DNA from: JADGRB01 sp036267635
GTDB lineage: Bacteria; Myxococcota_A; Polyangia; Fen-1088
DNA length: 64,000 bases
NCBI GenBank assembly: GCA_036267635.1
Contig: DATAVR010000017.1
Span: forward strand, 1-64,000
Direction of reading: 5' to 3'
Part shown: in pieces, positions 24,652-32,532 of the stretch
How the letters are laid out: each line of letters starts with the position of its first letter
Position numbering within the stretch: the first letter of the stretch is position 1
Position numbers and translations under genes: made by a program
Notes under the pieces: generated by a model
Database searches by the model: none
Told to the model about the DNA's origin: nothing
Seen by the model: only the letters and a program-made list of their open reading frames with translations

Positions 24652-25383
24652 GTGAGCTCCCCGCCGGCCGTGTTGATCCTGGGGGCCGGCGGTCTCGGCT
24701 GTCCGGCGGCGCTGGCGCTGGCGGCGGGCGGCGTCGCGCGGATCGGCGTGGTCGACGACGACCGCGTCGACACCACGAACCTCCACCGCCAGATCCTGTT
24801 TTCCGACGCCGACGTCGGTGAAGCGAAGGCGACCGCGTTCGCGCGGGCCCTGGCCCGGCGTTTTCCGACCGTCGAGGTGACGCCGCACGCCGTTCGCTTC
24901 GAGGTGGAGAACGCGCGGGCGCTGGTCGCCGCGTATGACGTCATCGTCGACGGGACCGACAACTTCGCGGCCAAGTTCCTGGCCAACGACGCGGCCGTGC
25001 TCTGCGGCAAACCGCTGGTCCACGGTGCCGCGGTCGCGCTGGGGGGGCAGATGCTCACCGTCCCCGCCGGCGGGCGCCCCTGTTACCGGTGCCTCTTCGA
25101 GGAGCCGCCCCCTGCGGGCGTCGGCCCCTCGTGTGCGGAAGCTGGCGTGCTGGGTCCGGTGCCGGGCGTCATCGGAGCCTTGCTGGGGGTGGAGGCCGCC
25201 CGGCTGGCCAAAGGCGAAACTCCCGCTTTCGTTGGGCGATTGGTCCAGTATGATTCCCGTTCGATGTCGGTCCGGACCGTCCGCTTCAACCCCAACCCGC
25301 TGTGCGCCGTCTGCGGCCCCGAGGCGCGCATCCGCGACCTGTCGGCCGCCGAGTACCCGGCCGCTGACTGTGCAACACCATGA
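24652..25383 (+). CDS. E1-like adenylyltransferase (MoeB/ThiF family), catalytic half lacking the N-terminal Arg segment
   Basis: A 243-residue enzyme expected to adenylate the C-terminus of a ubiquitin-fold sulfur carrier. Seen: the ATP loop GAGGLG (11-16), acidic VVDDD (33-37), NLHRQ with Arg46, Lys59, Asp103 in DGTDN, zinc pairs Cys144/Cys147 and Cys218/Cys221, and SCAEAGV with Cys161 at the thioester position. Missing is the N-terminal RYxRQI segment that donates an arginine finger across the MoeB dimer; the protein starts directly at the first beta strand, from GTG 24652 with AAGGGG upstream. No rhodanese domain is attached, unlike mycobacterial MoeZ. It overlaps thrC by ATGA. Confidence 0.88.
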   Translation: MSSPPAVLILGAGGLGCPAALALAAGGVARIGVVDDDRVDTTNLHRQILFSDADVGEAKATAFARALARRFPTVEVTPHAVRFEVENARALVAAYDVIVDGTDNFAAKFLANDAAVLCGKPLVHGAAVALGGQMLTVPAGGRPCYRCLFEEPPPAGVGPSCAEAGVLGPVPGVIGALLGVEAARLAKGETPAFVGRLVQYDSRSMSVRTVRFNPNPLCAVCGPEARIRDLSAAEYPAADCATP

Positions 25384-26651
25384 GCACCGCCCCCGCCATG
25401 AACCAACCCTCGTACGTCCAGGGACTCAGCTGCCGTGAGTGCGGCACGCGCTACGACAAGGCCCCCATCCACGTCTGCGAAAACTGCTTCGGCCCGCTCG
25501 AGGTCGCCTACGACTACGCCCGCATCGGCCAGGTGCTGACCCGCACCGCGATCGAGGCGCGTCCGAAGTCGATGTGGCGCTACGCCGAGCTGCTGCCGCT
25601 CGACGGTCCGCCCGCGGTCGGGCAGGCGAGCGGGATGACGCCGCTCCTGCGCGCCGATCGCCTGGCCAAGCGGCTCGGGCTCAAGGAGGTGTGGGTGAAG
25701 AACGACGCCGTCAGCTACCCGACGCTGTCGTTCAAGGATCGCGTCGTCTCGGTCGCGGTGTCGAAGGCGATCGAGTTCGGCATCGGCACCATCGCCTGCG
25801 CCTCGACCGGAAACCTGGCCAACGCCACCGCCGCCCAGGCCGCCGCGGCGGGGCTGCCGGCCGTCATCCTGGTCCCCTACGATCTCGAGCCGGCCAAGAT
25901 CCTCGGCACCAGCATCTACGGCGCGCGCGTGGTCAGCGTCAAAGGGACCTACGACGACGTCAACCGGTTGTGCTCGGAGATCGCCGGTAAGTACGGCTGG
26001 GGCTTCGTCAACGTCAACCTCCGCCCGTTCTATGCCGAGGGCTCCAAGAGCTACGCCTACGAGATCGCCGAGCAGCTCGGCTGGCGGCTGCCGGCGCACG
26101 TCGTCGTCCCCATGGCCGGCGGCTCGCTGGTGACCAAGGTGGGCAAGGCGTTCGGCGAATTCGAGAAGTTGGGCCTCGTCGCGGCGCCCGCGCGCAAGCC
26201 GCGCATCCACGGCGCCCAGGCCGAGGGGTGCGCGCCGATCATCGACATGGTGCTCGAGAACCGCGATCATGTCCGGCCGGTCAAGACGCCGACGAGCATC
26301 GCCAAGTCGCTGGCCATCGGTAACCCGGCCGACGGCTTCTATGCCCGCCAGACGATCATCGGCTCGGGCGGCTGGGCCGCCAAGCCGAACGACGACGAGA
26401 TCATCGCCGCCATGCGCCTCCTGGCCGAGACCGAGGGGATCTTCACCGAGACGGCCGGCGGGGTGACGCTCGGCGCGGCGCTCAAGCTGATCGCCGGCGG
26501 TCAGATCGGCAAGGACGACGGGCCGGTGGTCATCTGCATCACCGGCAACGGGATGAAGACGCAGGACCCGCTGGTCGGCAAGCTGCCCAAGCCGGCGCTG
26601 ATCGGCCCGCGCCTCGGTGATTTCGACGATCTGCAGGCGACCTGGACCTGA
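25380..26651 (+). CDS. thrC: Threonine synthase (PLP-dependent)
   Basis: A 423-residue fold-type II PLP enzyme, by family converting O-phosphohomoserine to threonine. An N-terminal four-Cys zinc ribbon (Cys18, Cys21, Cys33, Cys36) precedes the catalytic domain, with Lys119 in TLSFKDRV and the loop ASTGNLANA. The zinc ribbon and length match the bacterial/archaeal class of threonine synthases. It sits inside a sulfur-carrier operon, starting on the stop of the E1-like gene (ATGA overlap) and 24 bases before the carrier gene. Its product may be plain threonine, but a linked sulfur-carrying reaction on O-phosphohomoserine cannot be excluded. Confidence 0.85.
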   Translation: MSTAPAMNQPSYVQGLSCRECGTRYDKAPIHVCENCFGPLEVAYDYARIGQVLTRTAIEARPKSMWRYAELLPLDGPPAVGQASGMTPLLRADRLAKRLGLKEVWVKNDAVSYPTLSFKDRVVSVAVSKAIEFGIGTIACASTGNLANATAAQAAAAGLPAVILVPYDLEPAKILGTSIYGARVVSVKGTYDDVNRLCSEIAGKYGWGFVNVNLRPFYAEGSKSYAYEIAEQLGWRLPAHVVVPMAGGSLVTKVGKAFGEFEKLGLVAAPARKPRIHGAQAEGCAPIIDMVLENRDHVRPVKTPTSIAKSLAIGNPADGFYARQTIIGSGGWAAKPNDDEIIAAMRLLAETEGIFTETAGGVTLGAALKLIAGGQIGKDDGPVVICITGNGMKTQDPLVGKLPKPALIGPRLGDFDDLQATWT

Positions 26652-26675
26652 CCTGGACCCAAGAGGAGAGAATTC

Positions 26676-26948
26676 ATGGCCACCATCCGCATACCGACGC
26701 CGCTTCGCAAGCTGACCCAGGGCAAGGAAGAGGTCACCGCGACGGGCGCCACGATCGGCGCCCTCATCGCCAGCCTGGAGACGCAGTACCCGGGGATCAA
26801 GGAGCGGATCTGCGACGACAGCGGTCAGGTCCGCCGCTTCGTCAACATCTTCGCCAACGACGAAGACATCCGCTTCCTCAAGAATCTCGACACGGCCGTC
26901 AAGGATACCGACGAGATCTCGATCGTTCCGGCGATCGCCGGCGGATGA
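26676..26948 (+). CDS. CysO/MoaD-like ubiquitin-fold sulfur carrier
   Basis: A 90-residue beta-grasp protein ending in AIAGG. The Gly-Gly end is the site that E1 enzymes adenylate and convert to a thiocarboxylate. Length and sequence (IRIPTPLRKLTQGKEEV..., RRFVNIFANDEDIRFL, DEISIVPAIAGG) fit CysO of the mycobacterial cysteine pathway better than MoaD or ThiS. A good AGAGGAGA ribosome site precedes the ATG. The stop overlaps the start of the degenerate E1 gene (ATGA). With the CysM-like enzyme and Mec-like protease downstream it makes a complete CysO-CysM-Mec set. Confidence 0.88.
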   Translation: MATIRIPTPLRKLTQGKEEVTATGATIGALIASLETQYPGIKERICDDSGQVRRFVNIFANDEDIRFLKNLDTAVKDTDEISIVPAIAGG

Positions 26949-27508
26949 CCCCCGAAGAGGTCCAACGTTACGCGCGCCAGATCGCGCTCCCCGAAGTCGG
27001 CCCCCAAGGACAGGCGCGGATCTGCGCCGCGCGCGTGCTGATCGTCGGCGGCGGGCTCGCCGCGGAGACGGCCGCGTCGTATCTGAAGGCCGCCGGCCTG
27101 GGCGAGGTGATCGCGCGCGAGCTCCCTCCGGGCGACGGTGAGGCTTGGATGACGGCGTTGGCGGGAATCGATCTGGTCGTCCGCGCCGGGTTCGACGACG
27201 ACGCGATGCTGGGCGCGGCCAAGCGGCTCGGGCTGCCGGTGATCGTGGTGCGGGCCGCGGCCGCGCAGATCGATCTGCTCTCGTTCCCTCGACGGGCGCC
27301 GGCGCCCGAGGCCTCCCTGGAGGTCCCGCTGCAGGCAGCCGCGACGTCCACCCCGGGCGCAGCCGACGTTCTCGGCGGAGCGCTGGCGGCCGCCGAGGCG
27401 CTGGTCCGCCTGGCGCGCATCGACGGCGAAATTGGCAGGATTCGCCACCTGCGGCTCCCCCTCGACGGCGGCCTGCCGCTGGCGCAGGAGATCGGCGGGC
27501 GGGCGTGA
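26945..27508 (+). CDS. Degenerate E1-like protein carrying the Arg-finger segment
   Basis: A 187-residue relative of MoeB/ThiF. The N-terminal segment EEVQRYARQIALPEVGPQGQ is intact, with Arg11 aligned to the arginine finger Arg14 of E. coli MoeB. The rest is inactive: the ATP loop reads GGGLAAE in place of GxGGLG, and the catalytic Asp, Arg, Lys and Cys and both zinc Cys pairs are absent. A C-terminal segment (ADVLGGALAAAEALVRLARI) still matches the last E1 helix. It is translationally coupled on both sides (ATGA with the carrier, GTGA with the CysM-like gene). It looks like a kept partner subunit rather than a decaying copy, as the frame is open and the coupling is exact. Confidence 0.75.
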   Translation: MTPEEVQRYARQIALPEVGPQGQARICAARVLIVGGGLAAETAASYLKAAGLGEVIARELPPGDGEAWMTALAGIDLVVRAGFDDDAMLGAAKRLGLPVIVVRAAAAQIDLLSFPRRAPAPEASLEVPLQAAATSTPGAADVLGGALAAAEALVRLARIDGEIGRIRHLRLPLDGGLPLAQEIGGRA

Positions 27509-28476
27509 ACCAGCAACTCGACGTCGTCCGCCGCGCGCGCCTGCGCGTCGCCGAGCGGGTCACCGACCTCATCGGCGACACGCCGATCGTGCGGCTGCAT
27601 TGCTTTGAACGCGATTCGCCCGGCGTCGAGCTGTGGGCCAAGTGCGAGTTCCTCAACCCAGGCGGCTCGGTCAAGGATCGCGCCGCCTACCAGATGATCC
27701 GCGACGCCATCCGCACCGGCGCGCTCAAGCCCGGGCAGACGATCATCGACTCGACGAGCGGCAACACCGGCGTCGCCTACGCGCTCATCGGCGGCGCGCT
27801 CGGCTACCCTGTCACGCTGGTGATGCCCGGCAACGTCTCCTGGGCGCGCCGCAAGATCACCGAGGCGTTCGGGACGACGCTGGTCTTCTCCGATCCGATG
27901 GAGGGTTCCGACGGCGCGATTCGCCTCTGCCGCAAGATGGTCGACGACAACCCCGGCCACTACTTCTATCCCGACCAGTACTCGAACCTCTCCAACCCGC
28001 TCGGCCACTACAACACCACGGGGCGGGAGATCTGGGAGCAGACCGAGGGGCGCGTCACCCACTTCGTGACCGGCATCGGCACCACCGGCACGGTGATGGG
28101 GACCGGACGCCGGTTGAAAGAATACCGCCGCGACATCGAGGTCTGGGCGGTCGAACCCGCGGACGCGCTGCACGGCCTCGAGGGGTTGAAGCACATGGAG
28201 AGCTCGCTCGTCCCCGCCATCTACCACCCCGAAGAGCTGAACGGCGTGCTGGCCATGGACACCGACGAGGCCTGGGACGTCTCCGAGCGGCTGGCCAAGG
28301 AGGAGGGCCTCCTGGTCGGCCACTCCTCGGGCGCGTCGCTGGCGGGCGGCCTGCGCATCGCCAGGCGGCTGGTCGCCGCCGGCAAACCGGGCTTCATCGT
28401 GACGCTGTTCCCCGATCGCGCCGAGCGCTACTTCGAGGCGCCGGTCCCGCCGAAAGCCGAGCAGTCGGTCACATGA
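27505..28476 (+). CDS. CysM-like cysteine synthase, likely CysO-thiocarboxylate dependent
   Basis: A 323-residue PLP enzyme of the cysteine synthase family, the same length as M. tuberculosis CysM, which joins CysO-thiocarboxylate to O-phosphoserine. The PLP lysine is Lys57 (GGSVKDR), with STSGNTG and GIGTTGT loops. The specificity loop reads LEGLKHMESSLVPAIY, close to the mycobacterial CysM form (YALRNMDEGFVPELY), where an Arg binds the substrate phosphate; Lys229 holds that place here. The CysK-type loop is absent. The start is GTG 27505 in a GTGA overlap. The next gene, the JAMM protease, overlaps its stop. Confidence 0.82.
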   Translation: MNQQLDVVRRARLRVAERVTDLIGDTPIVRLHCFERDSPGVELWAKCEFLNPGGSVKDRAAYQMIRDAIRTGALKPGQTIIDSTSGNTGVAYALIGGALGYPVTLVMPGNVSWARRKITEAFGTTLVFSDPMEGSDGAIRLCRKMVDDNPGHYFYPDQYSNLSNPLGHYNTTGREIWEQTEGRVTHFVTGIGTTGTVMGTGRRLKEYRRDIEVWAVEPADALHGLEGLKHMESSLVPAIYHPEELNGVLAMDTDEAWDVSERLAKEEGLLVGHSSGASLAGGLRIARRLVAAGKPGFIVTLFPDRAERYFEAPVPPKAEQSVT

Positions 28477-28973
28477 GCGACATCGACGTCGGCGAGCTCC
28501 CGCCGCCCCACCCCACGGTCTCTGCCGAGGCGCTGGCGGCCATGTACGCGCACGCGCGCCGCGACTACCCCAACGAATGCTGCGGCGTCGTCTTCGGGCC
28601 CAAGGGGACGCCGGCCGCCGACCGCGCCGTCGCCTGCGTCAACACGCAGAACGATCTGCACGCGCAGGATCCGGCGACCCACGCCCGCGACGCGCGCACC
28701 GCCTACAACCTCGGCGCGGGCGATCTGTTCAAGCTCGGCAAGAGCCTGCGTGGCGACACGCCCGCCAAGATCATCTACCACTCGCACGTCGACGTCGGCG
28801 CCTACTTCAGCGACACCGACCAGGCCGCCGCCGTCATGGACGGCGAGCCCTCTTACCCGGTCGAGTACCTGGTCATCGACGTCCGCCAGGACAGCGTTGG
28901 CGGCGCCGCACAATTCGCCTGGGACGCGGCCGCCCGCCGCTACCTCGAAGTCGGCCGCTACCCGGGCGCCTGA
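28473..28973 (+). CDS. JAMM/MPN+ metalloprotease, Mec-like
   Basis: A 166-residue single-domain JAB1/MPN+ protein. The zinc motif is complete: Glu35 in NECCGV and HSHVDVGAYFSDTD at 103-116 (His103, His105, Ser113, Asp116). Mycobacterial Mec cleaves cysteine from the C-terminus of the CysO-cysteine adduct; Rpn11-type eukaryotic relatives remove ubiquitin. Position after the carrier, degenerate E1 and CysM-like genes, with ATGA coupling, supports the Mec role. It is the last gene of the run. A hairpin-forming region follows at 28998-29030. Confidence 0.9.
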   Translation: MSDIDVGELPPPHPTVSAEALAAMYAHARRDYPNECCGVVFGPKGTPAADRAVACVNTQNDLHAQDPATHARDARTAYNLGAGDLFKLGKSLRGDTPAKIIYHSHVDVGAYFSDTDQAAAVMDGEPSYPVEYLVIDVRQDSVGGAAQFAWDAAARRYLEVGRYPGA

Positions 28974-28992
28974 CCCGCGACGCGGGCCGCGA

Positions 28993-29022
28993 TTGACAGG
29001 CCGCAGTCCAGCGGCCCAGACT
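28993..29022 (+). promoter_or_regulatory. Possible promoter overlapping a hairpin, ahead of GH16
   Basis: TTGACA (28993-28998), an 18-base spacer and CAGACT (29017-29022) give a fair promoter for the GH16 gene. The same bases fold: AGGCC+GCAGTC (28998-29008) pairs with GACTGC+GGCCT (29019-29030) with one bulge. The hairpin could instead end the cysteine operon. Confidence 0.4.
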
Positions 29023-29050
29023 GCAGGCCTCCACGTTCCGAGGAGGTTCG

Positions 29051-30304
29051 ATGCGCACCCCCCGCGTCCTCGTCTCGTTGTTGGTTGCCGCGCCATTGCT
29101 GAGCCTGGGCCTCGTCGGCTGCGGCGGCGACGGCTCGAAGTGCTGCGATGTCATGACCGGACAGGGCGGCGACGGCGCGACTGGCGGCAGCTCCGCGACC
29201 GGCGGCGGCAGCGCGACCGGCGGTAACGGCGCGACCGGCGGCGCGGGCACGACCGGCGGCGCGACGGGGGGTGCCGCTGGCGCCAACGCATCGGGCGGCA
29301 ACGGCGGCGCCAGCGCCAAGGGAGGCGCGGGCGGCGGCAGCGCGACCGGCGGTGCGGGCGGCGGCAAAGCTGGTACGGGCGGCAGCAACGCGTCCGGCGG
29401 CAACGGCGGCGCCAGCGCCAAGGGAGGCGCGGGCGGCAACAGCGGCGCCGGCGGGAAAGGCGGCGCGACCGCGACCGGCGGCACCGCGGGCGGCGGCAGC
29501 GCGGGCAGCTCGGGCGCCGCCGGCAGCGGTCCGCCCCAGACTGTCACCACCGCGGGCGGGACCTGGAACTTCGTCTGGTCGGACGAGTTCAACGGCAGCG
29601 GCGCGCCCGACGCGTCGAACTGGGGCTACGAGAAGGGCTTCGTGCGCAATCAGGAGTTGCAGTGGTACCAGCCCGACAACGCGACGGTGGCGAACGGCCT
29701 TTTGACCATCGCCGCGCAGAAAGTCCACATCCTGAACCCCAACTACGTCGCCGGCAGCAGCAACTGGCAGACCAACCGGCAGTACTACGACTACACCTCG
29801 ACCTCGATGACGACGTCGGGGAAGCACTCGTTCCAGTACGGCCGCTTCGAGATGCGCGCCAAGATCGACATCCGCCAGGGGAGCTGGCCGGCGTTCTGGA
29901 TCCTCGGCGACGGCACCTCCTGGCCGGCCTCGGGCGAGGTCGACATCATGGAGTATTACGCCAACAAGGTGCTGGCGAACGTCTGCACGCCCGCCGGGAG
30001 CAACTGCACCTGGGACAGCACCAATCAGTCGCCGGCCTCGCTCGGCACCAACTGGGGCGACGATTTCCACATCTGGGCGATGGAGTGGGACGCCACGACC
30101 ATCAACCTCTTCCTCGACGGCAAGCAGGTCAACACTTACGCCGTCTCCGCCGCCGGCAGCGGGTCGAGCAACCCCTACGACAGCAAGAAGTTCTACATCC
30201 TGGTCAACCTCGCCATCGGCGCCAACGGCGGCGACCCCACCAACACGACCTTCCCGATCAGCTACCAGGTCGACTACGTCCGCGTGTACCAGAAGGCGAA
30301 CTGA
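29051..30304 (+). CDS. Lipoprotein glycoside hydrolase family 16 (beta-glucanase)
   Basis: A 417-residue secreted lipoprotein. The signal ends in LVGC; a Gly/Ala/Thr stalk of about 120 residues follows, then a GH16 catalytic domain (about 175-417). The catalytic motif ExDxxE is seen as GEVDIMEYY, with Glu296 and Glu301. GH16 enzymes cut beta-1,3(4)-glucans such as laminarin; C-terminal VDYVRVYQ is typical of the family. AGGAGG at 29040-29045 is a perfect ribosome site. The next gene, a lipoprotein esterase, follows after 15 bases with the same AGGAGG arrangement, so the pair probably digests polysaccharide at the cell surface. Confidence 0.92.
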   Translation: MRTPRVLVSLLVAAPLLSLGLVGCGGDGSKCCDVMTGQGGDGATGGSSATGGGSATGGNGATGGAGTTGGATGGAAGANASGGNGGASAKGGAGGGSATGGAGGGKAGTGGSNASGGNGGASAKGGAGGNSGAGGKGGATATGGTAGGGSAGSSGAAGSGPPQTVTTAGGTWNFVWSDEFNGSGAPDASNWGYEKGFVRNQELQWYQPDNATVANGLLTIAAQKVHILNPNYVAGSSNWQTNRQYYDYTSTSMTTSGKHSFQYGRFEMRAKIDIRQGSWPAFWILGDGTSWPASGEVDIMEYYANKVLANVCTPAGSNCTWDSTNQSPASLGTNWGDDFHIWAMEWDATTINLFLDGKQVNTYAVSAAGSGSSNPYDSKKFYILVNLAIGANGGDPTNTTFPISYQVDYVRVYQKAN

Positions 30305-30319
30305 TCCGAGGAGGTCCCC

Positions 30320-31339
30320 ATGCGCTTCTCCAACCTGCTCGTTTCGCTGGCGGTGGTCGGATTCGTTTCCGCGCTCGCCGGTGGTTGCGGCAACAGCACC
30401 CTCGGCACGTCGACCGGCAGCGGCGGCAGCTCGGCGACCGGCAGTGGCGGTGCGACGGGAACCGGGGGCGCGACGACCGGCAGCGGCGGGAGCACGGCGA
30501 CCGGCGGCGCGACCGGCACCGGCGGCGCGACCGGCACCGGCGGCAGCGGGGCGATGACCAGCGGGTGCGGCGCCACGTCGCCGGCGCTCGGTCCGTCGAA
30601 CCCGCAGACGATCAACGTGACCGACAGCAAGGGTACGGTCACCGCGCGTCAGTTCTACGTCTCCATCCCGAGCGATTACGATCCGACGAAGTCGTACCGG
30701 CTGATCTTCGCCTGGCACTACGCCGGAGGCACGGCTGCCACGCTGGCGGGCACCGGCTACAGCGGCGGCTACTATGGGGTGCAACCCAAGCTGCCCGAGG
30801 CGATCTACGTCGCGGGACAGGGGCTCGAGAGCACGGCGGGAGACGCCACCACCACCGGCTGGCCCAACACCAACGGCGGCGACATCGCCTTCCTGAAGGC
30901 GATGCTGACCTGGCTCGAGTCGAACCTCTGCGTCGACACGACCCGCATCATGGCCACGGGGATGAGCTACGGCGGCATCATGTCCGACACGCTCGGCTGT
31001 CAGATGCCCGACGTCTTCCGCGCCGTCGCCGTCATGTCCGGTGCGCTCTACAGTTTCGGTCCCAGCTCGTCGTGCAAGAGCCACGACATCGCGGCCTGGA
31101 TCACCCACGGCACCGCCGACACCACCGTCGACATCTCGGGCGACGAGACCGCGCGCGATCAGTTTTTGGCCGACAACCACTGCGGCACGACGAGCACCGC
31201 CGTCGATCCCTCCCCCTGCCTGTCCTACGACGGTTGCGACAGCGGCTACCCCATCGTCTGGTGCCCCGTCGACGGCGAGGGCCACACCATTCCCACCTTC
31301 GCCGCCGGCGCCATCGCCACCTTCCTCGGGCAGTTCTAA
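30320..31339 (+). CDS. Lipoprotein esterase of the feruloyl/PHB-depolymerase-like (LpqC) family
   Basis: A 339-residue lipoprotein: signal ending GGC, a stalk of about 60 residues rich in Gly, Thr and Ala, then an alpha/beta hydrolase. The nucleophile motif is GMSYGG with Ser216, and a late GEGHTIP histidine completes the triad. This group (carbohydrate esterase 1-like) removes feruloyl or acetyl groups from plant or algal polysaccharides, or opens polyhydroxybutyrate. Paired with GH16, a polysaccharide-deacylating role is more likely. Start ATG 30320 with AGGAGG 11 bases upstream. Confidence 0.85.
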   Translation: MRFSNLLVSLAVVGFVSALAGGCGNSTLGTSTGSGGSSATGSGGATGTGGATTGSGGSTATGGATGTGGATGTGGSGAMTSGCGATSPALGPSNPQTINVTDSKGTVTARQFYVSIPSDYDPTKSYRLIFAWHYAGGTAATLAGTGYSGGYYGVQPKLPEAIYVAGQGLESTAGDATTTGWPNTNGGDIAFLKAMLTWLESNLCVDTTRIMATGMSYGGIMSDTLGCQMPDVFRAVAVMSGALYSFGPSSSCKSHDIAAWITHGTADTTVDISGDETARDQFLADNHCGTTSTAVDPSPCLSYDGCDSGYPIVWCPVDGEGHTIPTFAAGAIATFLGQF

Positions 31340-31515
31340 GGGGGCTCGCGCGTCAGCGGTGCGCCCGCAGGTCGGCGACGCGCGAGGCCTGACGGCGGTC
31401 GAGATCGTAGAGGGCCGTCGGGCGGAACGTAGGGGCCGGTCAGGCAGCGAAACATCGTTGAAAAGCTATACGGCGCCGCTGCGACCGTCCATCGAGTCGA
31501 GGTAGAGTAACCCCC

Positions 31516-32532
31516 GTGACCGCCCCCCTCTTCCTGCGCGCCTGCCGTGGCGAGACGACCGAACGGACGCCGCTGTGGCTGATGCGGCAAGCGGGCCGCT
31601 ATCTCCCCGAGTACCGGCAGGTGCGCGCGGGGGTCAGCTTTCTCGAGCTCTGCAAGACGCCCAAGCTGGCGGCGGAGGTGACGCTGCAGCCGATCCGGCG
31701 GTTCGGGTTCGACGCCGCGATCCTGTTTTCCGATCTGCTGGTGCCGCTCGAGGCGATGGGGCTGGCGGTCGAATTCACCGACGAGGGGCCGCGGCTGCCG
31801 CAGCCGGTGCGGACCGCGGCCGATCTGGCGCGGGTGGCGCCCTTCGATCCGGCGGCGCGCACGCCGTTCGTGATGGAGACGATCGCGTCGGTCACGTCCG
31901 CGCTCGGTCCGGAGACGCCGGTCATCGGGTTCGCGGGCGCGCCGTTCACCGTCGCCACCTACGCCGTCGAAGGGAAGACCTCGAAGACCTTCGGCGAGAC
32001 CAAGCGCCTTTTTTACGAGCGCCCGGCCGACGCGCACCGGCTGCTCGGCCTCATCGGCGAGGCGACGCGCGACTACCTGCTGGCCCAGATTCGCGCCGGC
32101 GCGGCGGCGGTGCAGCTGTTCGATTCGTGGGTCGGCGTGCTGTCGGCCGAGGACTTCGAGACCTTCGCGCTGCCGCCGACGACGGCGCTGGTGGCGGCGC
32201 TGCGGGCGACCGGCGTGCCGGTCATCTACTTCGCCAACGGCGCGGCGGCGATCCTCGATCGCGTGGCGCGCGTCGGGGCCGACGTCTACGGCGTCGACTG
32301 GCGGCTGCCGCTCGACGAGGCGCGCGTGCGGCTCGGCGATGCGCGCGCCGTGCAGGGGAACCTCGATCCGGCCGTCCTTCTGGGCCCGCCCGCCGAGATC
32401 GAGCGGCGCGCGCGCGACATCGTCCGGCGCGGTGGCAAGCGCGGCCACGTCTTCAACCTCGGCCACGGGATCACCCCCGACGTGCCGCTCGAGTCGGTCA
32501 CTGCGCTGGTGGCCGCCGTCCGGGGCGCCTGA
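31516..32532 (+). CDS. hemE: Uroporphyrinogen decarboxylase
   Basis: A 338-residue enzyme that removes four carboxyl groups from uroporphyrinogen III to give coproporphyrinogen III. The family start PLWLMRQAGRYLPEYR carries the substrate-binding arginines; FSDLLVPLEAMGL and VDWRLPL are further landmarks, and the length is standard. The start is GTG at 31516; a TAGAGT hexamer ends seven bases before it. It opens a three-gene haem operon, its stop sharing a base with the hemH start (TGATG). The 176 bases upstream hold no gene. Confidence 0.95.
   Translation: MTAPLFLRACRGETTERTPLWLMRQAGRYLPEYRQVRAGVSFLELCKTPKLAAEVTLQPIRRFGFDAAILFSDLLVPLEAMGLAVEFTDEGPRLPQPVRTAADLARVAPFDPAARTPFVMETIASVTSALGPETPVIGFAGAPFTVATYAVEGKTSKTFGETKRLFYERPADAHRLLGLIGEATRDYLLAQIRAGAAAVQLFDSWVGVLSAEDFETFALPPTTALVAALRATGVPVIYFANGAAAILDRVARVGADVYGVDWRLPLDEARVRLGDARAVQGNLDPAVLLGPPAEIERRARDIVRRGGKRGHVFNLGHGITPDVPLESVTALVAAVRGA

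Noticed and set aside
26945..27508. Calling the degenerate E1 a pseudogene
   Set aside because: The frame is open, both ends are precisely coupled to neighbours and the Arg-finger segment is kept, which argues for selection.
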